From: Nocardia terrae
GTDB lineage: Bacteria; Actinomycetota; Actinomycetes; Mycobacteriales; Mycobacteriaceae
Reading direction: 5' to 3'
Assembly (NCBI RefSeq): GCF_009760405.1
Contig: NZ_WRPP01000005.1
Coordinates: 558,001-622,000 of the forward strand
Length of the DNA stretch: 64,000 nt
The notes under the pieces are model-generated. The model had not been told where the DNA came from. It made no database searches and saw only the letters and a program-made list of their open reading frames with translations. The first letter of the stretch is position 1; every line of letters begins with the position of its first letter. The position numbers and the translations under genes were made by a program. Below are positions 54,678-63,540 of the stretch, piece by piece.

Positions 54678-55982
54678 TCAGATGCCCAACTTGCGATCGA
54701 GCAGCGACAGCTGCGTCTCCACCTGGGCGTACATCGACGAATTTCGGTCCAGCGAGCCGAGATACGCCCGCCACGCGGCAACGTCCTCCCGCCCGTCCAC
54801 GCAACTGGTCCAGCGCGCCAGCAGGCGCGGATCACCGGCCGCCAGCAGACGCGCACGAACCCGTCCGTGCAGTTCCGCGCGCAGCTCGGCGACGCCCGGC
54901 GCGAGCGAGCGCGGCAGCAGCGGACCGGGATACGCGCGCAGGGCCGCGGCGGCGTCGCCCCGCGCCAGCGCCCGCCGCACGTCACCGAGATCGGAGTCCA
55001 GGTCCATCAGCAGCCGATACGGCCGCGACCCGATACCGCTCTCCCCCAAGATCTTTCGCACCCGCGACAATTCCGCCCGCACCGTCACCGGATCCAGCTC
55101 GGATTCGTCGAGCAGCATGCCGAGTTGGTCGGCGCTCATCCCCTCCGGATGGTCGGCCAGCAGCACCAGAATCTCGGCGTGCCTGGGCGACAGGCGAATT
55201 CGTTCGCCGTCGAGGAGGAGTGTGGGCCGCCCCGCACCCAGCACCTGCAAGCGCGCCGTCGCAGGGTCGGGGACCGCGGGCGAACCGAGCAGATGCAACC
55301 GCAGCTCGGATTCCGCCGCCACCACCGTCGCCCGGATCAGTGACAGCACCTCGGGCGCGGCGACCCGCGGCCCGCCGGTGATGTCGATCGCGCCGATCAC
55401 CTTGCCGCTCAACGGATCATGCACCGGAGCGGCGGTGCAGCTGAACTCGTGCACGGCCCGGCTGAAATGCTCGGCCCCGAAGATCTGCACCGGATGGTCG
55501 AGGGCCAGCGCGGTCCCCGGTGCGTTGGTGCCCGCCCGGTCCTCACTCCAGTCCGCACCCTCGACGAAGTTCATTCCCGCGACCCGGTCCTTGACCGCCG
55601 CATCGCCCTCCACCCACAGCAGCCGCCCCCGCGCATCGCTGATCGCGACCAGCAGCCCGGCCTCCGAGGCATCCTCGACCAGCAGTTTCCGCACCACAGG
55701 CCGAATCCGCCCGATCGGATGCGTGGCCCGGTAACGCCGCAACTCCGGCTCGGTCAACTCCAGCATGCCGCCGAACCCGTCCGGGTCCACCCCGCTGCTG
55801 CGGCTGCGCCGCCACGAGTCCAGCACCACCGACCGCACCGAATCCCCGCCCGGCCGCACCGGCGGCAGCCCGCCTCCTTCGAGGAAAGAACTGTGCGCGA
55901 ACGACATCCGCACCGCCAGCTGGGCGACGTCGTCCCCCGGACGGACGGCAACCCACGGGCTGCCCTGCGCGACTGTGCTCAC
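54678..55982 (-). CDS. GAF-domain transcriptional activator of the aldehyde dehydrogenase operon
   Basis: 434-aa regulator from GTG 55982, with GAGGAAG upstream. The N-terminal part is the AcoR-type signal region (SVRSVVLDSWRRSRSSGVDP, then a GAF domain with LLVAISDARGRLLWVEGD and GMNFVEGADWSEDRAGTNAP). The C-terminal half has a winged helix (LLLDGERIRLSPRHAEILVL, DPVTVRAELSRVRKILGESG) in place of an AAA+ domain, as in actinobacterial relatives. It is encoded in the same direction just before the dehydrogenase and most likely activates it. Confidence 0.85.
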   Translation of the reverse strand: MSTVAQGSPWVAVRPGDDVAQLAVRMSFAHSSFLEGGGLPPVRPGGDSVRSVVLDSWRRSRSSGVDPDGFGGMLELTEPELRRYRATHPIGRIRPVVRKLLVEDASEAGLLVAISDARGRLLWVEGDAAVKDRVAGMNFVEGADWSEDRAGTNAPGTALALDHPVQIFGAEHFSRAVHEFSCTAAPVHDPLSGKVIGAIDITGGPRVAAPEVLSLIRATVVAAESELRLHLLGSPAVPDPATARLQVLGAGRPTLLLDGERIRLSPRHAEILVLLADHPEGMSADQLGMLLDESELDPVTVRAELSRVRKILGESGIGSRPYRLLMDLDSDLGDVRRALARGDAAAALRAYPGPLLPRSLAPGVAELRAELHGRVRARLLAAGDPRLLARWTSCVDGREDVAAWRAYLGSLDRNSSMYAQVETQLSLLDRKLGI

Positions 55983-56384
55983 TGGACTTCCTCCGCATTT
56001 CCTCCCACTGTAACGCCGGTCACTCCCCCGGCGTACCGGGCTTCCGGTTCGCATGCCGCCGCCGGCGCGACCCACTCCCGGCTCGCGCCGGCACAGTCGG
56101 CAAACGCGATTTCAATCTCGGCGCGGCACCGCCCACCGGTAGTGCCACCTGTTCTCACCCGGCCACGTCAGCCATTGCTCGAGGGTGCCGTGTCGCTCGA
56201 GTACCGCCTTCAACGCGGCATCGGCGCGGATGCTGAAGAACCCATGCGACAACGACCCTCGGATGTGTGGTTCAGTCGAGCTTTCCCAGCACACATTCGT
56301 CCAGGTCGGCGGCGAGTCGATACGGCAAACCAACCAGTAGGTACATTGGTTCGATTGGGCAACCGGCTGCATATACTTCGCCGA

Positions 56385-57428
56385 ATGTTCGAAGGCACTG
56401 TCCCGGCTCGCACCGCCGCGCCCATCTATTCCACCGCGGTGCGGATCGGGGTTCCTCGTGATCTCCTCCACGGCATCCCCGGATTGAACGTGGGCCTGTT
56501 CGGCGAGGAACTCATCCGGATCCCCTCCGGGGCGGTGTGGCAGGCATGGCAATTGATCGATGAGATCGGCGGGGCCGGAGTCGGTCCGGCGATATCCGTC
56601 GCGACCGAGCGCGGATGCTTCGGGGTGTGGGACTACCTGTTCTCCAACGGGCCGACCCTCGCCGAGAGCCTGCGCACCGTGCACGAATTCCGCCCCCTGG
56701 TAGCCAGCCCGGCCGCGGGCGCGGCGATCATCGTGGACGGCGGACTGTTCACCATTCGTGAGACCGTAGCCCTACTGCCCGAGGCCATCATTCCGGCTCG
56801 CGAGGAGTTCACGCTCGCACTCATGCTGCGCCGCGTCCGGGAAGCCACCGGCGTGCATCTGGTCCCCATTCGCGTCAGACTCACCCAGGCCGCGCCACGC
56901 ACCCACGAACACCTGGTCGACGTATTCGGCACCCGCAGAATCGAGTTCGGCGCCCCCTACGCGGAGATGTCCTTCCTCGACGCCGCGAATCTTCCGACCG
57001 ACTGCAACCCGCACCAGGCTCGCATTCACCGCCACTACGCCGAGATGCTCATGTCCTCGTTCCGAGTCGCCGAGGATTGGAGCAGCACACTGCGCATCGC
57101 GATTCACGAGTCGATGCTCCACGGCGACACAGACCTGCGAACGGTCGCCGACCGTCTCGCAGTCGCCCCGCGCACAATTCAGCGCCGTCTGCAGGAACAG
57201 GGCACCACCTGGCGAGACGAACTCGAAACAGTTCGATACGAACACGCCGTAAATCTCCTGCGCAACACCGACCTCCCGATCAGTTCGGTCGCAGCACGCC
57301 TCGGCTACAGCGACGTCAGAACCCTCCGCCGCGCATTTATCCGCTGGAAAGGCCTGCCACCGAGCGTCTTCCGCCAAGCCGATGCGAGCACCGGCCCAAC
57401 CCGTCAACCCAAACCCCCAGTGCGTTGA
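56385..57428 (+). CDS. AraC-family regulator
   Basis: 347-aa AraC protein with the Arabinose_bd-type N-terminal sensor domain (LNVGLFGEELIRIPSGAVWQ, GCFGVWDYLFSNGPTLAESL) and a C-terminal double HTH (DLRTVADRLAVAPRTIQRRL, LPISSVAARLGYSDVRTLRR, FIRWKGLPPSVFRQ). The first ATG with family-like sequence is 56385; the longer open frame upstream overlaps the GAF regulator on the other strand and is not coding. No obvious target is adjacent. Confidence 0.9.
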   Translation: MFEGTVPARTAAPIYSTAVRIGVPRDLLHGIPGLNVGLFGEELIRIPSGAVWQAWQLIDEIGGAGVGPAISVATERGCFGVWDYLFSNGPTLAESLRTVHEFRPLVASPAAGAAIIVDGGLFTIRETVALLPEAIIPAREEFTLALMLRRVREATGVHLVPIRVRLTQAAPRTHEHLVDVFGTRRIEFGAPYAEMSFLDAANLPTDCNPHQARIHRHYAEMLMSSFRVAEDWSSTLRIAIHESMLHGDTDLRTVADRLAVAPRTIQRRLQEQGTTWRDELETVRYEHAVNLLRNTDLPISSVAARLGYSDVRTLRRAFIRWKGLPPSVFRQADASTGPTRQPKPPVR

Positions 57429-57514
57429 TCCGCCCCAGATCTGCACGGCCGACTGGTCTTCGGCGACCCCGTGAGGCGTGGCACCCCGACTACGGCCGGC
57501 GGGCGGGCAGGAGG

Positions 57515-58120
57515 TCAGGCCGGAGTGCCGAGCGGCGGGTGCTCGAGCACCCGCGGCCGGTACTCGACCAGCTGGATGCGACCGTCGAAGGTGCGGTGGT
57601 CGATCATTTCGAGGGCGACGTCCGGATAGCCGTCGTAGATGCGTTCAGCGCCCGTGGCACCGGTGATCACCGGGAACATCACGACCCGGAATCGGTCCAC
57701 GAGTCCGGCTCGGAGCAGGGACCTGCACAAGCTCAGACTGCCGATCGTGGCAAGCAGCCCAGACCCACTCGACTTCATCGCGCGGACCGCTTCGACGGCA
57801 TCCTCCCGCACCAGCGTGGAGTTGGCCCACGTCAGCGGGCCCTCGAGCGAGGAGGAGAACACCACCTTGGACGCTTTCGTGAGTCCATCGACCGACGCCT
57901 CTTCTTCGGGCCTGAACTCGTCTTGGCCGGCGGGGACCTCGCCGGCCGCGAAGCCCGACATCAATCGGTAGGTGTTCGCTCCCATCAGATGGGTGGCCTC
58001 GGGCTGTTCGCCGAGCCACGCGAGATACTCCGGACCCTCGAGGCCCCAAAACCCTGGCCACCCCTCACCTGACGCATAGCCGTCGAGCGAGGTGATGAAG
58101 TCGACGAGAAGCTCCGACAT
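57515..58120 (-). CDS. Dihydrofolate reductase/RibD C-terminal-like protein
   Basis: 201-aa RibD_C-type reductase: LLVDFITSLDGYASGEGWPG, THLMGANTYRLMSGFAAGEV, KVVFSSSLEGPLTWANSTLV, GSGLLATIGSLSLCRSLLRA, VDRFRVVMFPVITGATG. These proteins bind NADPH with a DHFR fold, but most are not the folate enzyme; the physiological substrate is unknown. Monocistronic. Confidence 0.9.
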   Translation of the reverse strand: MSELLVDFITSLDGYASGEGWPGFWGLEGPEYLAWLGEQPEATHLMGANTYRLMSGFAAGEVPAGQDEFRPEEEASVDGLTKASKVVFSSSLEGPLTWANSTLVREDAVEAVRAMKSSGSGLLATIGSLSLCRSLLRAGLVDRFRVVMFPVITGATGAERIYDGYPDVALEMIDHRTFDGRIQLVEYRPRVLEHPPLGTPA

Positions 58121-58174
58121 GGCGATGTCCTTTCCTCGGATGTCACACGCTTTGACCGACCGAGAGCCACAAAC

Positions 58175-58426
58175 TCATCGGTCACGCCACCGATCAGCCC
58201 ACACAATTGCTCCGCTTCCGAAAAGGCCGGGCAATCCAGGGAGTACGGCAGTCAGGAGCACGAAACCGATGCCGATGTCCGCGGCGTCACGTCCAATTCT
58301 TCCGATCAAGAACCACACCAGACACAGCAGCCCGAGAGCCAGCATCGCTGGATAACAGATCCTGGACGCTCGACTGCCACGCCCGTTCAGTCCGACGGCG
58401 AGTGCGATACCACCGAGGCCGCCCAT
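58175..58426 (-). CDS. Small membrane protein
   Basis: 83-aa protein with two or three hydrophobic helices (MGGLGGIALAVGL, YPAMLALGLLCLVWFLIG, IGIGFVLLTAVLPGLPG). The start is uncertain: ATG 58426, GTG 58444 or TTG 58453 are in frame and none has a strong ribosome-binding site. It overlaps the end of the upstream basic protein gene by about 40 bp, which supports coupling. Unknown function. Confidence 0.5.
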   Translation of the reverse strand: MGGLGGIALAVGLNGRGSRASRICYPAMLALGLLCLVWFLIGRIGRDAADIGIGFVLLTAVLPGLPGLFGSGAIVWADRWRDR

Positions 58427-58593
58427 GACTGCCGGATGCGCCACTGCGGCCAATCCAGATACTTGTCGGCGGCCTTTTCCCGGTAGCGCCGATACTGGTT
58501 CCGCTTTGTCCGCGCCGGGGACTTCTGCGCCTGGCGGGCTGCTTTCCGGGCTGCTCGCTCGCCTCGCTTACGTTCGGCGTCTGTGAGTTCCAT
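58387..58593 (-). CDS. Small basic protein
   Basis: 68-aa protein, strongly basic: MELTDAERKRGERAARKAAR, then KRNQYRRYREKAADKYLDWP. Likely cytoplasmic and helical. It precedes and overlaps the small membrane protein gene. No family recognised. Confidence 0.45.
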   Translation of the reverse strand: MELTDAERKRGERAARKAARQAQKSPARTKRNQYRRYREKAADKYLDWPQWRIRQSWAASVVSHSPSD

Positions 58594-58917
58594 TGGCGGG
58601 TCAGCGAAGATTCCCGATCGTATCCAGCGCACAGTGGGCCATCCTCGGAGGGACATGCTGGGTGTCCTCCCCTGCTACGCACTCGACAGTAGGGGTCCAG
58701 GACATCAGCTGCTATCGGGCGATTGTCCTAATCGGTTGTGGAGCAACGCGGTACGACGAAAGCCTCTGACCGTCGGCCAACGGCGGAAATCCCCCACACC
58801 CTCATCGGCCATGTCAGTGCGTTCGGAGGGCCGAGACGATCTCAGCTCGTTGATCTTCCAGACCTGCCGCGTGGTCGCTTCGAACCGCGCGCCTCGCGGC
58901 AGTTTCGTGCGTTCAGC
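58594..58917. other. Gene-free stretch
   Basis: About 320 bp without a supported gene, repeat or RNA. It may hold the promoter for the two small genes that follow to the left. Confidence 0.35.
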
Positions 58918-59150
58918 TAGGGCAGTGGCGACGAGCGTTCGGTCTCGCCGACGATGACGTCACCGGACTCGAAGTCCAGCCTTCGAAGCTCGCGGAAGAT
59001 GAGACCGATGGGCGCTGCCGGGTATTCGATTGTCTCGCTGCCGTCTCCGGCGTTCGGCGCGATCGGGTAGTAGGTTGGTGGCGTCGGGATGGAGGTCGAG
59101 CCGGAAGGCGAGGTCGCCGAACTCGGCCCGGTAGCTGTGCACTGGTGCGG
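58918..59150 (-). pseudogene. Frameshifted small gene
   Basis: Two minus-strand frames join into one small protein: VHSYRAEFGDLAFRLDLHPD first, then after a shift near 59055-59070 YYPIAPNAGDGSETIEYPAA, LIFRELRRLDFESGDVIVGE and a stop at 58918. The smooth second frame has no start codon of its own, so this looks like a decayed ~75-codon gene. No family assigned. Confidence 0.5.
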
Positions 59151-59181
59151 GGAAAGTGGTTTCGGTCGTGGGATTCTCCGA

Positions 59182-59592
59182 TTACGCGGTAGCCGCGTCG
59201 CGGACCAGCGCGGTGTCGACGAACTGCTCGAAGCGCACGATCAGGCCGCCGCGGACCGTGAAGTGGTGTGCCACACGGACGTTCAGCGGTTTTCCGGTGG
59301 TCTTGTGGGTGGCGGTGTAGCGGGCCAGCACGACGACGTTCTCACCGTCGACCACGTAAGTGTCGTCGTGGGCGGTCCAGCCGTCCCACTGCTGTCCGAG
59401 TCGTTCCATGACCGCGGAGGTCACGCCCTCGGGGGTGCGGTAGGTGCCGGCGAGCGGGAACCCCGCCATCTCGGTCCATTCCACGTCCGGGGCAAGGGTT
59501 TCCCGCAGCGCGGCCAGGTCACCCGCTGCCGAGGCGAGGTACTGGCGACGGACGACCGCGGCCGGGGATTCGTCGATCTGGTTCAGCCCCAT
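59182..59592 (-). CDS. SnoaL-like (NTF2-fold) protein
   Basis: 136-aa SnoaL-like protein: VRRQYLASAAGDLAALRETL, DVEWTEMAGFPLAGTYRTPE, YVVDGENVVVLARYTATHKT, VRVAHHFTVRGGLIVRFEQF. The NTF2-like cone fold can isomerise or hydrolyse small ring compounds; the substrate is unknown. The start at 59592 overlaps the stop of the upstream MBL-fold gene by 10 bp, so the two are coupled. Confidence 0.85.
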   Translation of the reverse strand: MGLNQIDESPAAVVRRQYLASAAGDLAALRETLAPDVEWTEMAGFPLAGTYRTPEGVTSAVMERLGQQWDGWTAHDDTYVVDGENVVVLARYTATHKTTGKPLNVRVAHHFTVRGGLIVRFEQFVDTALVRDAATA

Positions 59593-60389
59593 GACATTTC
59601 TCCCTTCGCGACCTTGGTGCCCAGGTTCGCGGCGATCAGTAGACCGGCGTCCGGGTAGGCGGCCAGCAGGGTGGCTTCGGCGGTGGCGGCATCCGGGGAA
59701 TCGGCGACCGTCTTCTCGAAGAACTGCAAGTACTCGCGGGTGTGGCGGATGGCGGTGAGGTCGGTCGGAGTCCCAGCGGCGCGGTGCCCGGCGACCACGA
59801 AGGCCGGATCGAGAGCCTCGAGGTCGTCGAGGGCGCGAATCCAGGCCGTGCGCTGTTCGGGCGTCGAGCTGTCGGCGGTCCATACGTGCAGACCCTCGAA
59901 CAGCAGCACCCCACCGAGCAGGGCGCGTCCGGCCGGTTCGTAGACGTACCAGGCCCGATCGCCGAGCGCGCCGCTGCCCCGGCGGATCTCCAGGGGCGTG
60001 CCGTCCACCGTGACCGTGTCCGAGGTCAGGGCCGCGATCTCGACCAGCCGGGTCGGCAGGTTCGCGCCGAGCTGTGCCCACGCCTGCAGCTTGCCCTCGT
60101 AGCTGTCCTTGATGTGGTCGAGCACGTCGGCGGGCGCGAGGAATCTCACCTCGGGGAAGGCGTCGGCGATGACCTCCGCGCCGAAGTAGAAGTCCGGGTC
60201 ACCGGCGGTGATCAGGACGGTGGTGAGGCGTTTACCTGCGTCGAGGACCTCGGCCACAATGCGGTGCCCGTCGGCGCGGGTGAAGCCCGCGTCCACCACC
60301 AGCGCCTCGGTCGGGCCGGTCACCAGCACGCTGGTCTTGTTCAACGAGGAATCGGCGGCGTCGAAGATCCGGTAGTCGAGAGCTGTCAT
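59583..60389 (-). CDS. Metallo-beta-lactamase-fold protein with degenerate metal site
   Basis: 268-aa protein with the MBL fold: ALVVDAGFTRADGHRIVAEV, LTTVLITAGDPDFYFGAEVI, WYVYEPAGRALLGGVLLFEG, ALDPAFVVAGHRAAG. The canonical HxHxDH metal motif is replaced by A-G-D-P-D-F, leaving only the Asp and the later GH. A hydrolytic zinc centre is therefore unlikely, although relatives with DADPD-type motifs are known to me as a subfamily. It forms an operon with the SnoaL-like gene, divergent from an AraC regulator. Confidence 0.82.
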   Translation of the reverse strand: MTALDYRIFDAADSSLNKTSVLVTGPTEALVVDAGFTRADGHRIVAEVLDAGKRLTTVLITAGDPDFYFGAEVIADAFPEVRFLAPADVLDHIKDSYEGKLQAWAQLGANLPTRLVEIAALTSDTVTVDGTPLEIRRGSGALGDRAWYVYEPAGRALLGGVLLFEGLHVWTADSSTPEQRTAWIRALDDLEALDPAFVVAGHRAAGTPTDLTAIRHTREYLQFFEKTVADSPDAATAEATLLAAYPDAGLLIAANLGTKVAKGEMSWG

Positions 60390-60458
60390 CGCAATCCTCC
60401 TGTTCAGTCATCGTCACTTGCTATGACACAGAGGCTATTCTTCTGAACTGCGCTTTTC

Positions 60459-61382
60459 ATGGTTCATCCGGGTCATAACATGGTGAAAATGGGACACATA
60501 GTCGATCCGGCCATCCGGCCCGTGCGCTACTCGCCACCCGCGGGCGTGGTCGGCAGGATCGAGATCAACTCGCTGGCGGGGATCCGTGAACGCGGGGGCC
60601 CGCAGGAATTCCTGACGCCGCAGCGACTGGATTTCGATCTGCTCATGCGCATCGAGACGGGCCGGACGCGCCACCGCATCGACTTCGCTGACTACTCGCT
60701 CGCGCGCGGTGACGTCGTGTGGATCCGGGCGGGCCAGGTGCATCAGTGGGGCGCGATCGCCGATATCGAGGGCCCGGTGGCCATGTTCACCCCGGCGGTG
60801 GTGGATTCCGATGCCCGCGACTGGATCCGCGCCGCCGAGGTGCGCACACCCGGCCACTGGCCCGCCGCCACACTCGACGGGCATCCCGCCGGATCGGCGC
60901 TGGGCGCACTGTTCGCGGTTGATGAAGCCTCGAATGATCCATCCGGCAAGGAGATTCGGGCCGAGGCGCGTGCTCGGCTGCTGACTGCCGCGCTGTTACT
61001 GCTCATGCTGGCCTCACCCGCCGATGCTCGTCACCGTCCGCCGACCCGAGAGGCGTTCGTCTGGTTCCGCGAGGAGCTGGAGACCGGGTTCGCAAGTCGG
61101 CATCAGGTAGCCGATTATGCCGCGCGGCTGGGCTACTCGCCCCGAACGCTGAACCGCCTGGCCCGGGAGAACACCGGCCTGAGCGCCAAGCAGCTCATCG
61201 ACGAACGCATCATCCTCGAGGCCAAGCGACTGCTGGTCCACAGCCGGAACCCGGTGGCACGCATAGCCGCAGACCTCGGATTCGACGACGCATCCAATTT
61301 CTCCAAATACTTCCAGCAGCGCGTCGGCACCACACCACTCGCATTCCGCACCCGCTCGTCTACCCAGGCAGTCGATGGTTAG
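60459..61382 (+). CDS. AraC-family regulator with cupin sensor domain
   Basis: 307-aa AraC regulator. The N-terminal half is a cupin-like sensor (FDLLMRIETGRTRHRIDFAD, RGDVVWIRAGQVHQWG) and the C-terminal half a double HTH (QVADYAARLGYSPRTLNRLA, NPVARIAADLGFDDASNFSK, YFQQRVGTTPLAFR). It is divergent from the MBL/SnoaL operon with a 69-bp gap, so it probably controls that operon. ATGs at 60480 and 60489 are alternative starts. Confidence 0.9.
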   Translation: MVHPGHNMVKMGHIVDPAIRPVRYSPPAGVVGRIEINSLAGIRERGGPQEFLTPQRLDFDLLMRIETGRTRHRIDFADYSLARGDVVWIRAGQVHQWGAIADIEGPVAMFTPAVVDSDARDWIRAAEVRTPGHWPAATLDGHPAGSALGALFAVDEASNDPSGKEIRAEARARLLTAALLLLMLASPADARHRPPTREAFVWFREELETGFASRHQVADYAARLGYSPRTLNRLARENTGLSAKQLIDERIILEAKRLLVHSRNPVARIAADLGFDDASNFSKYFQQRVGTTPLAFRTRSSTQAVDG

Positions 61383-61605
61383 ACAGAGAACAGGCTCGCA
61401 GGACCAAACGCCGGCGGTATTCGGGGCAACGTGTGAGCGTGAACGTGCCACCGCTCGCCCGAGCGCGGGTCTCATGAGTGCGAAACTGGGCACCGCTCAA
61501 GGGGTTTCGCCGACCCGATGGGCTGGCTTACCACTTGGGGCGGTCGGCTCTGACGGACGGTCCTGGACAGGGGAACACCTGTTGCAGAGGGTTCCAGGTT
61601 GGCGC

Positions 61606-62016
61606 TCAGGGTGCGGCGATGGCTCTTGCGCGGTGGTCGCGGATTTCGTCGTGATGGTCGGCGGCCCAGCCGATCAGTGAGGTGACGATCTCGTGGAGCC
61701 CGTGGCCGAGTGAGGTGAGGGCGTATTCCACTCGTGGGGGGACTTCGGCGTAGGCGGTGCGGGCGATCAGGCCGTCCTGCTGGAGCTGGCGCAGGGTGAG
61801 GGTGAGCATGCGCTGGGATATACCGGGGACTTGGTGTTGCAGGTCTTTGTAACGCAGGGGGCCGGCGTCGAGTACCGCGATGACGAGCAGGCTCCATTTG
61901 TCGCCGACACGGTCGAGGACCTGTCGGATGAAGTCCATGTGTTCGGCGGGGATGTTCGCGCACGGGCCTGCTGTCGCTGCCGCTCCCGGGCCGTCGGTGA
62001 CCTCCATGACGCACAT
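61606..62016 (-). CDS. HxlR-family regulator
   Basis: 136-aa HxlR winged-helix protein: DFIRQVLDRVGDKWSLLVIA, GPLRYKDLQHQVPGISQRML, TLTLRQLQQDGLIARTAYAE, PPRVEYALTSLGHGL. HxlR proteins often respond to reactive electrophiles or redox change, and an N-terminal Cys (GPCANIP) fits that. It is divergent from the DsbA/SDR ORF, with about 95 bp between starts, and likely represses it. Confidence 0.92.
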   Translation of the reverse strand: MCVMEVTDGPGAAATAGPCANIPAEHMDFIRQVLDRVGDKWSLLVIAVLDAGPLRYKDLQHQVPGISQRMLTLTLRQLQQDGLIARTAYAEVPPRVEYALTSLGHGLHEIVTSLIGWAADHHDEIRDHRARAIAAP

Positions 62017-62112
62017 TCCTCTCCGTCACGCACACCGGTGTGCCTTTTGTACCGCCTCCGATACTGGCCCATTATGGCGTTACGAACAAAAGGTAGGAAT
62101 TGGAGGTGTGTG

Positions 62113-63354
62113 ATGAAGGTCGAGATCTGGTCCGAGGTGACCTGCCCGTGGTGCGGGCTGGGCAACTACCGCTTGGAACGGGCCGTCGAGAGGTTCGAGC
62201 ACCGCGACGAGGTAGAGGTGGTCCACCATTCGTTTCCACTGAGCAGCAGCTTCCCCGCGGGACGCACCTACTCCGTCCGCGAGGCCCTGCTGCGTCAGCA
62301 CGGAGTGAGCGGCAGCCAGGCCGAGGCCTCGACCCGGCGGATCGAGGAATTGGCCGCCGGTGAGGGTCTGAGCCCGTACCGGGTTCTGGACAACATGGTG
62401 GGCAACACCGACCTGGCGCACGAGTTCCTCGCCCATGCCTCCGCGCAGGGCCGGAACCACGAGGCCTGGGCGGCGATCTTCCGGACTTACTTCGGCAAGG
62501 CAGAACCGGTTTTCTCCCTGGGGGATCTCCTGGGCCTTTCCGACCCGAGCGCGGCTGACGCGGCCCCATGCCGTCCCCGCGCGCCACCCGAACCTCTGTA
62601 CCACCTACCCGCAATCCGAACAATTCAGAGGAGACCATCCATGTCCAAGGTGATCGCCATCTTCGGCGCCGGCAAGGGCCTGGGCGCCTCGGTCGCGCGC
62701 CGCTTCGCCCGCGAAGGCTTCAGTGTGGCGCTGGTCGCCCGCGGCAAAGAGCGCCTCGACGCACTCGTCGGGCAACTGAAGGCCGAGGGCATCGACGCGG
62801 CCGGTTTCACCGCCGATCTGTCCGAGCCCGAGCAGGTCCCCGCTACGGTCCAGGCCATCCGCGACCGCTTCGGGCGCATCGATGTGATCGAGTACGGGCC
62901 GATCAGCGGCGAGCAAGCATTCAGCCCAGCGACCCGAGTCGACGCGGCCACCCTGCGCAAGGACAGCCCACTGCTGCTGCTCACCCCGGTCGAGGTTCTC
63001 CGCTCCGTGCTGGCGGAGTGGACCGAACGCGGCGACGGCGCGTTCCTCATGACCACCGGCTACACCGCTGTCGAGCCGCGTCCCTATATGAGCGGCGTGG
63101 GTCCGCTGATGGCGGCCGCCCGTAACTGGCTGTATTCGCTCAACGGTGAGCTTTCCGCGATCGGCGCCTACGCCGGAACTCTCTCCGTGGCTGCCTTCAT
63201 CGCCGGCAGCGACATGGGCGAGATCGCCGCCGCGGCCATGCCCGACACGGCCGGGCCCCTCATGGACCCCGACGACCTCGCCGACCACTACTGGGACATG
63301 TACACCAAGCGCGACCGCATCGAGCAGCTCCACCCCGAACCCTCGGTCCGGTGA
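62113..63354 (+). CDS. Truncated DsbA/FrnE-like domain reading in frame into an SDR
   Basis: From ATG 62113 (GGAGGTGTG upstream) the frame starts as a DsbA-type thioredoxin-fold oxidoreductase: VEIWSEVTCPWCGLGNYRLE with the CPWC site, then VVHHSFPLSSSFPAGRTYSV, NTDLAHEFLAHASAQGRNHE and FRTYFGKAEPVFSLGDLLGL. After ~155 residues the DsbA homology stops (FrnE proteins are usually ~210-235 residues), and a short Pro/Arg-rich linker leads, without a stop codon, into the complete SDR protein starting at 62641. It could be a true 413-aa fusion or a 3'-deleted dsbA whose product happens to run on. Confidence 0.7.
   Translation: MKVEIWSEVTCPWCGLGNYRLERAVERFEHRDEVEVVHHSFPLSSSFPAGRTYSVREALLRQHGVSGSQAEASTRRIEELAAGEGLSPYRVLDNMVGNTDLAHEFLAHASAQGRNHEAWAAIFRTYFGKAEPVFSLGDLLGLSDPSAADAAPCRPRAPPEPLYHLPAIRTIQRRPSMSKVIAIFGAGKGLGASVARRFAREGFSVALVARGKERLDALVGQLKAEGIDAAGFTADLSEPEQVPATVQAIRDRFGRIDVIEYGPISGEQAFSPATRVDAATLRKDSPLLLLTPVEVLRSVLAEWTERGDGAFLMTTGYTAVEPRPYMSGVGPLMAAARNWLYSLNGELSAIGAYAGTLSVAAFIAGSDMGEIAAAAMPDTAGPLMDPDDLADHYWDMYTKRDRIEQLHPEPSVR
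62641..63354 (+). CDS. Short-chain dehydrogenase/reductase family protein
   Basis: 237-aa SDR from ATG 62641, which has its own GAGGAGACC ribosome-binding site. The cofactor motif is IFGAGKGLGASVARRF and the NAD(P)-binding fold continues with VALVARGKERLDALVGQLKA, FTADLSEPEQVP and IDVIEYGPISGEQAF. The usual YxxxK catalytic pair is not clear: the corresponding stretch reads YMSGVGPLMAAARNWLYSL. It may therefore be a non-classical or non-catalytic member. It can be made alone or as the C-terminal part of the DsbA-SDR reading frame. Confidence 0.82.
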   Translation: MSKVIAIFGAGKGLGASVARRFAREGFSVALVARGKERLDALVGQLKAEGIDAAGFTADLSEPEQVPATVQAIRDRFGRIDVIEYGPISGEQAFSPATRVDAATLRKDSPLLLLTPVEVLRSVLAEWTERGDGAFLMTTGYTAVEPRPYMSGVGPLMAAARNWLYSLNGELSAIGAYAGTLSVAAFIAGSDMGEIAAAAMPDTAGPLMDPDDLADHYWDMYTKRDRIEQLHPEPSVR

Positions 63355-63540
63355 CGCCCGCTCGTTCACCTCACCCGCGGTTGACAAGCCCGCCGCACAC
63401 CGCGTTCGGCAATGGCGGACGTCCGGGACGGGTCAGTTCGGCACGGCCGGTTGATCTTCCGCCGCGCCGCGCTGGCCGCTTCGGTCAGCGCGCCTTGCGG
63501 CATGATGGTGCGTTCCGTCGACAGCGTCTTCCCGATCCAC

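Noticed and set aside
55419-56384. Long in-frame 5' extension of the AraC gene
   Set aside because: It runs antisense through the GAF-domain regulator and is Pro/Arg/His-rich; AraC homology begins only at 56385.
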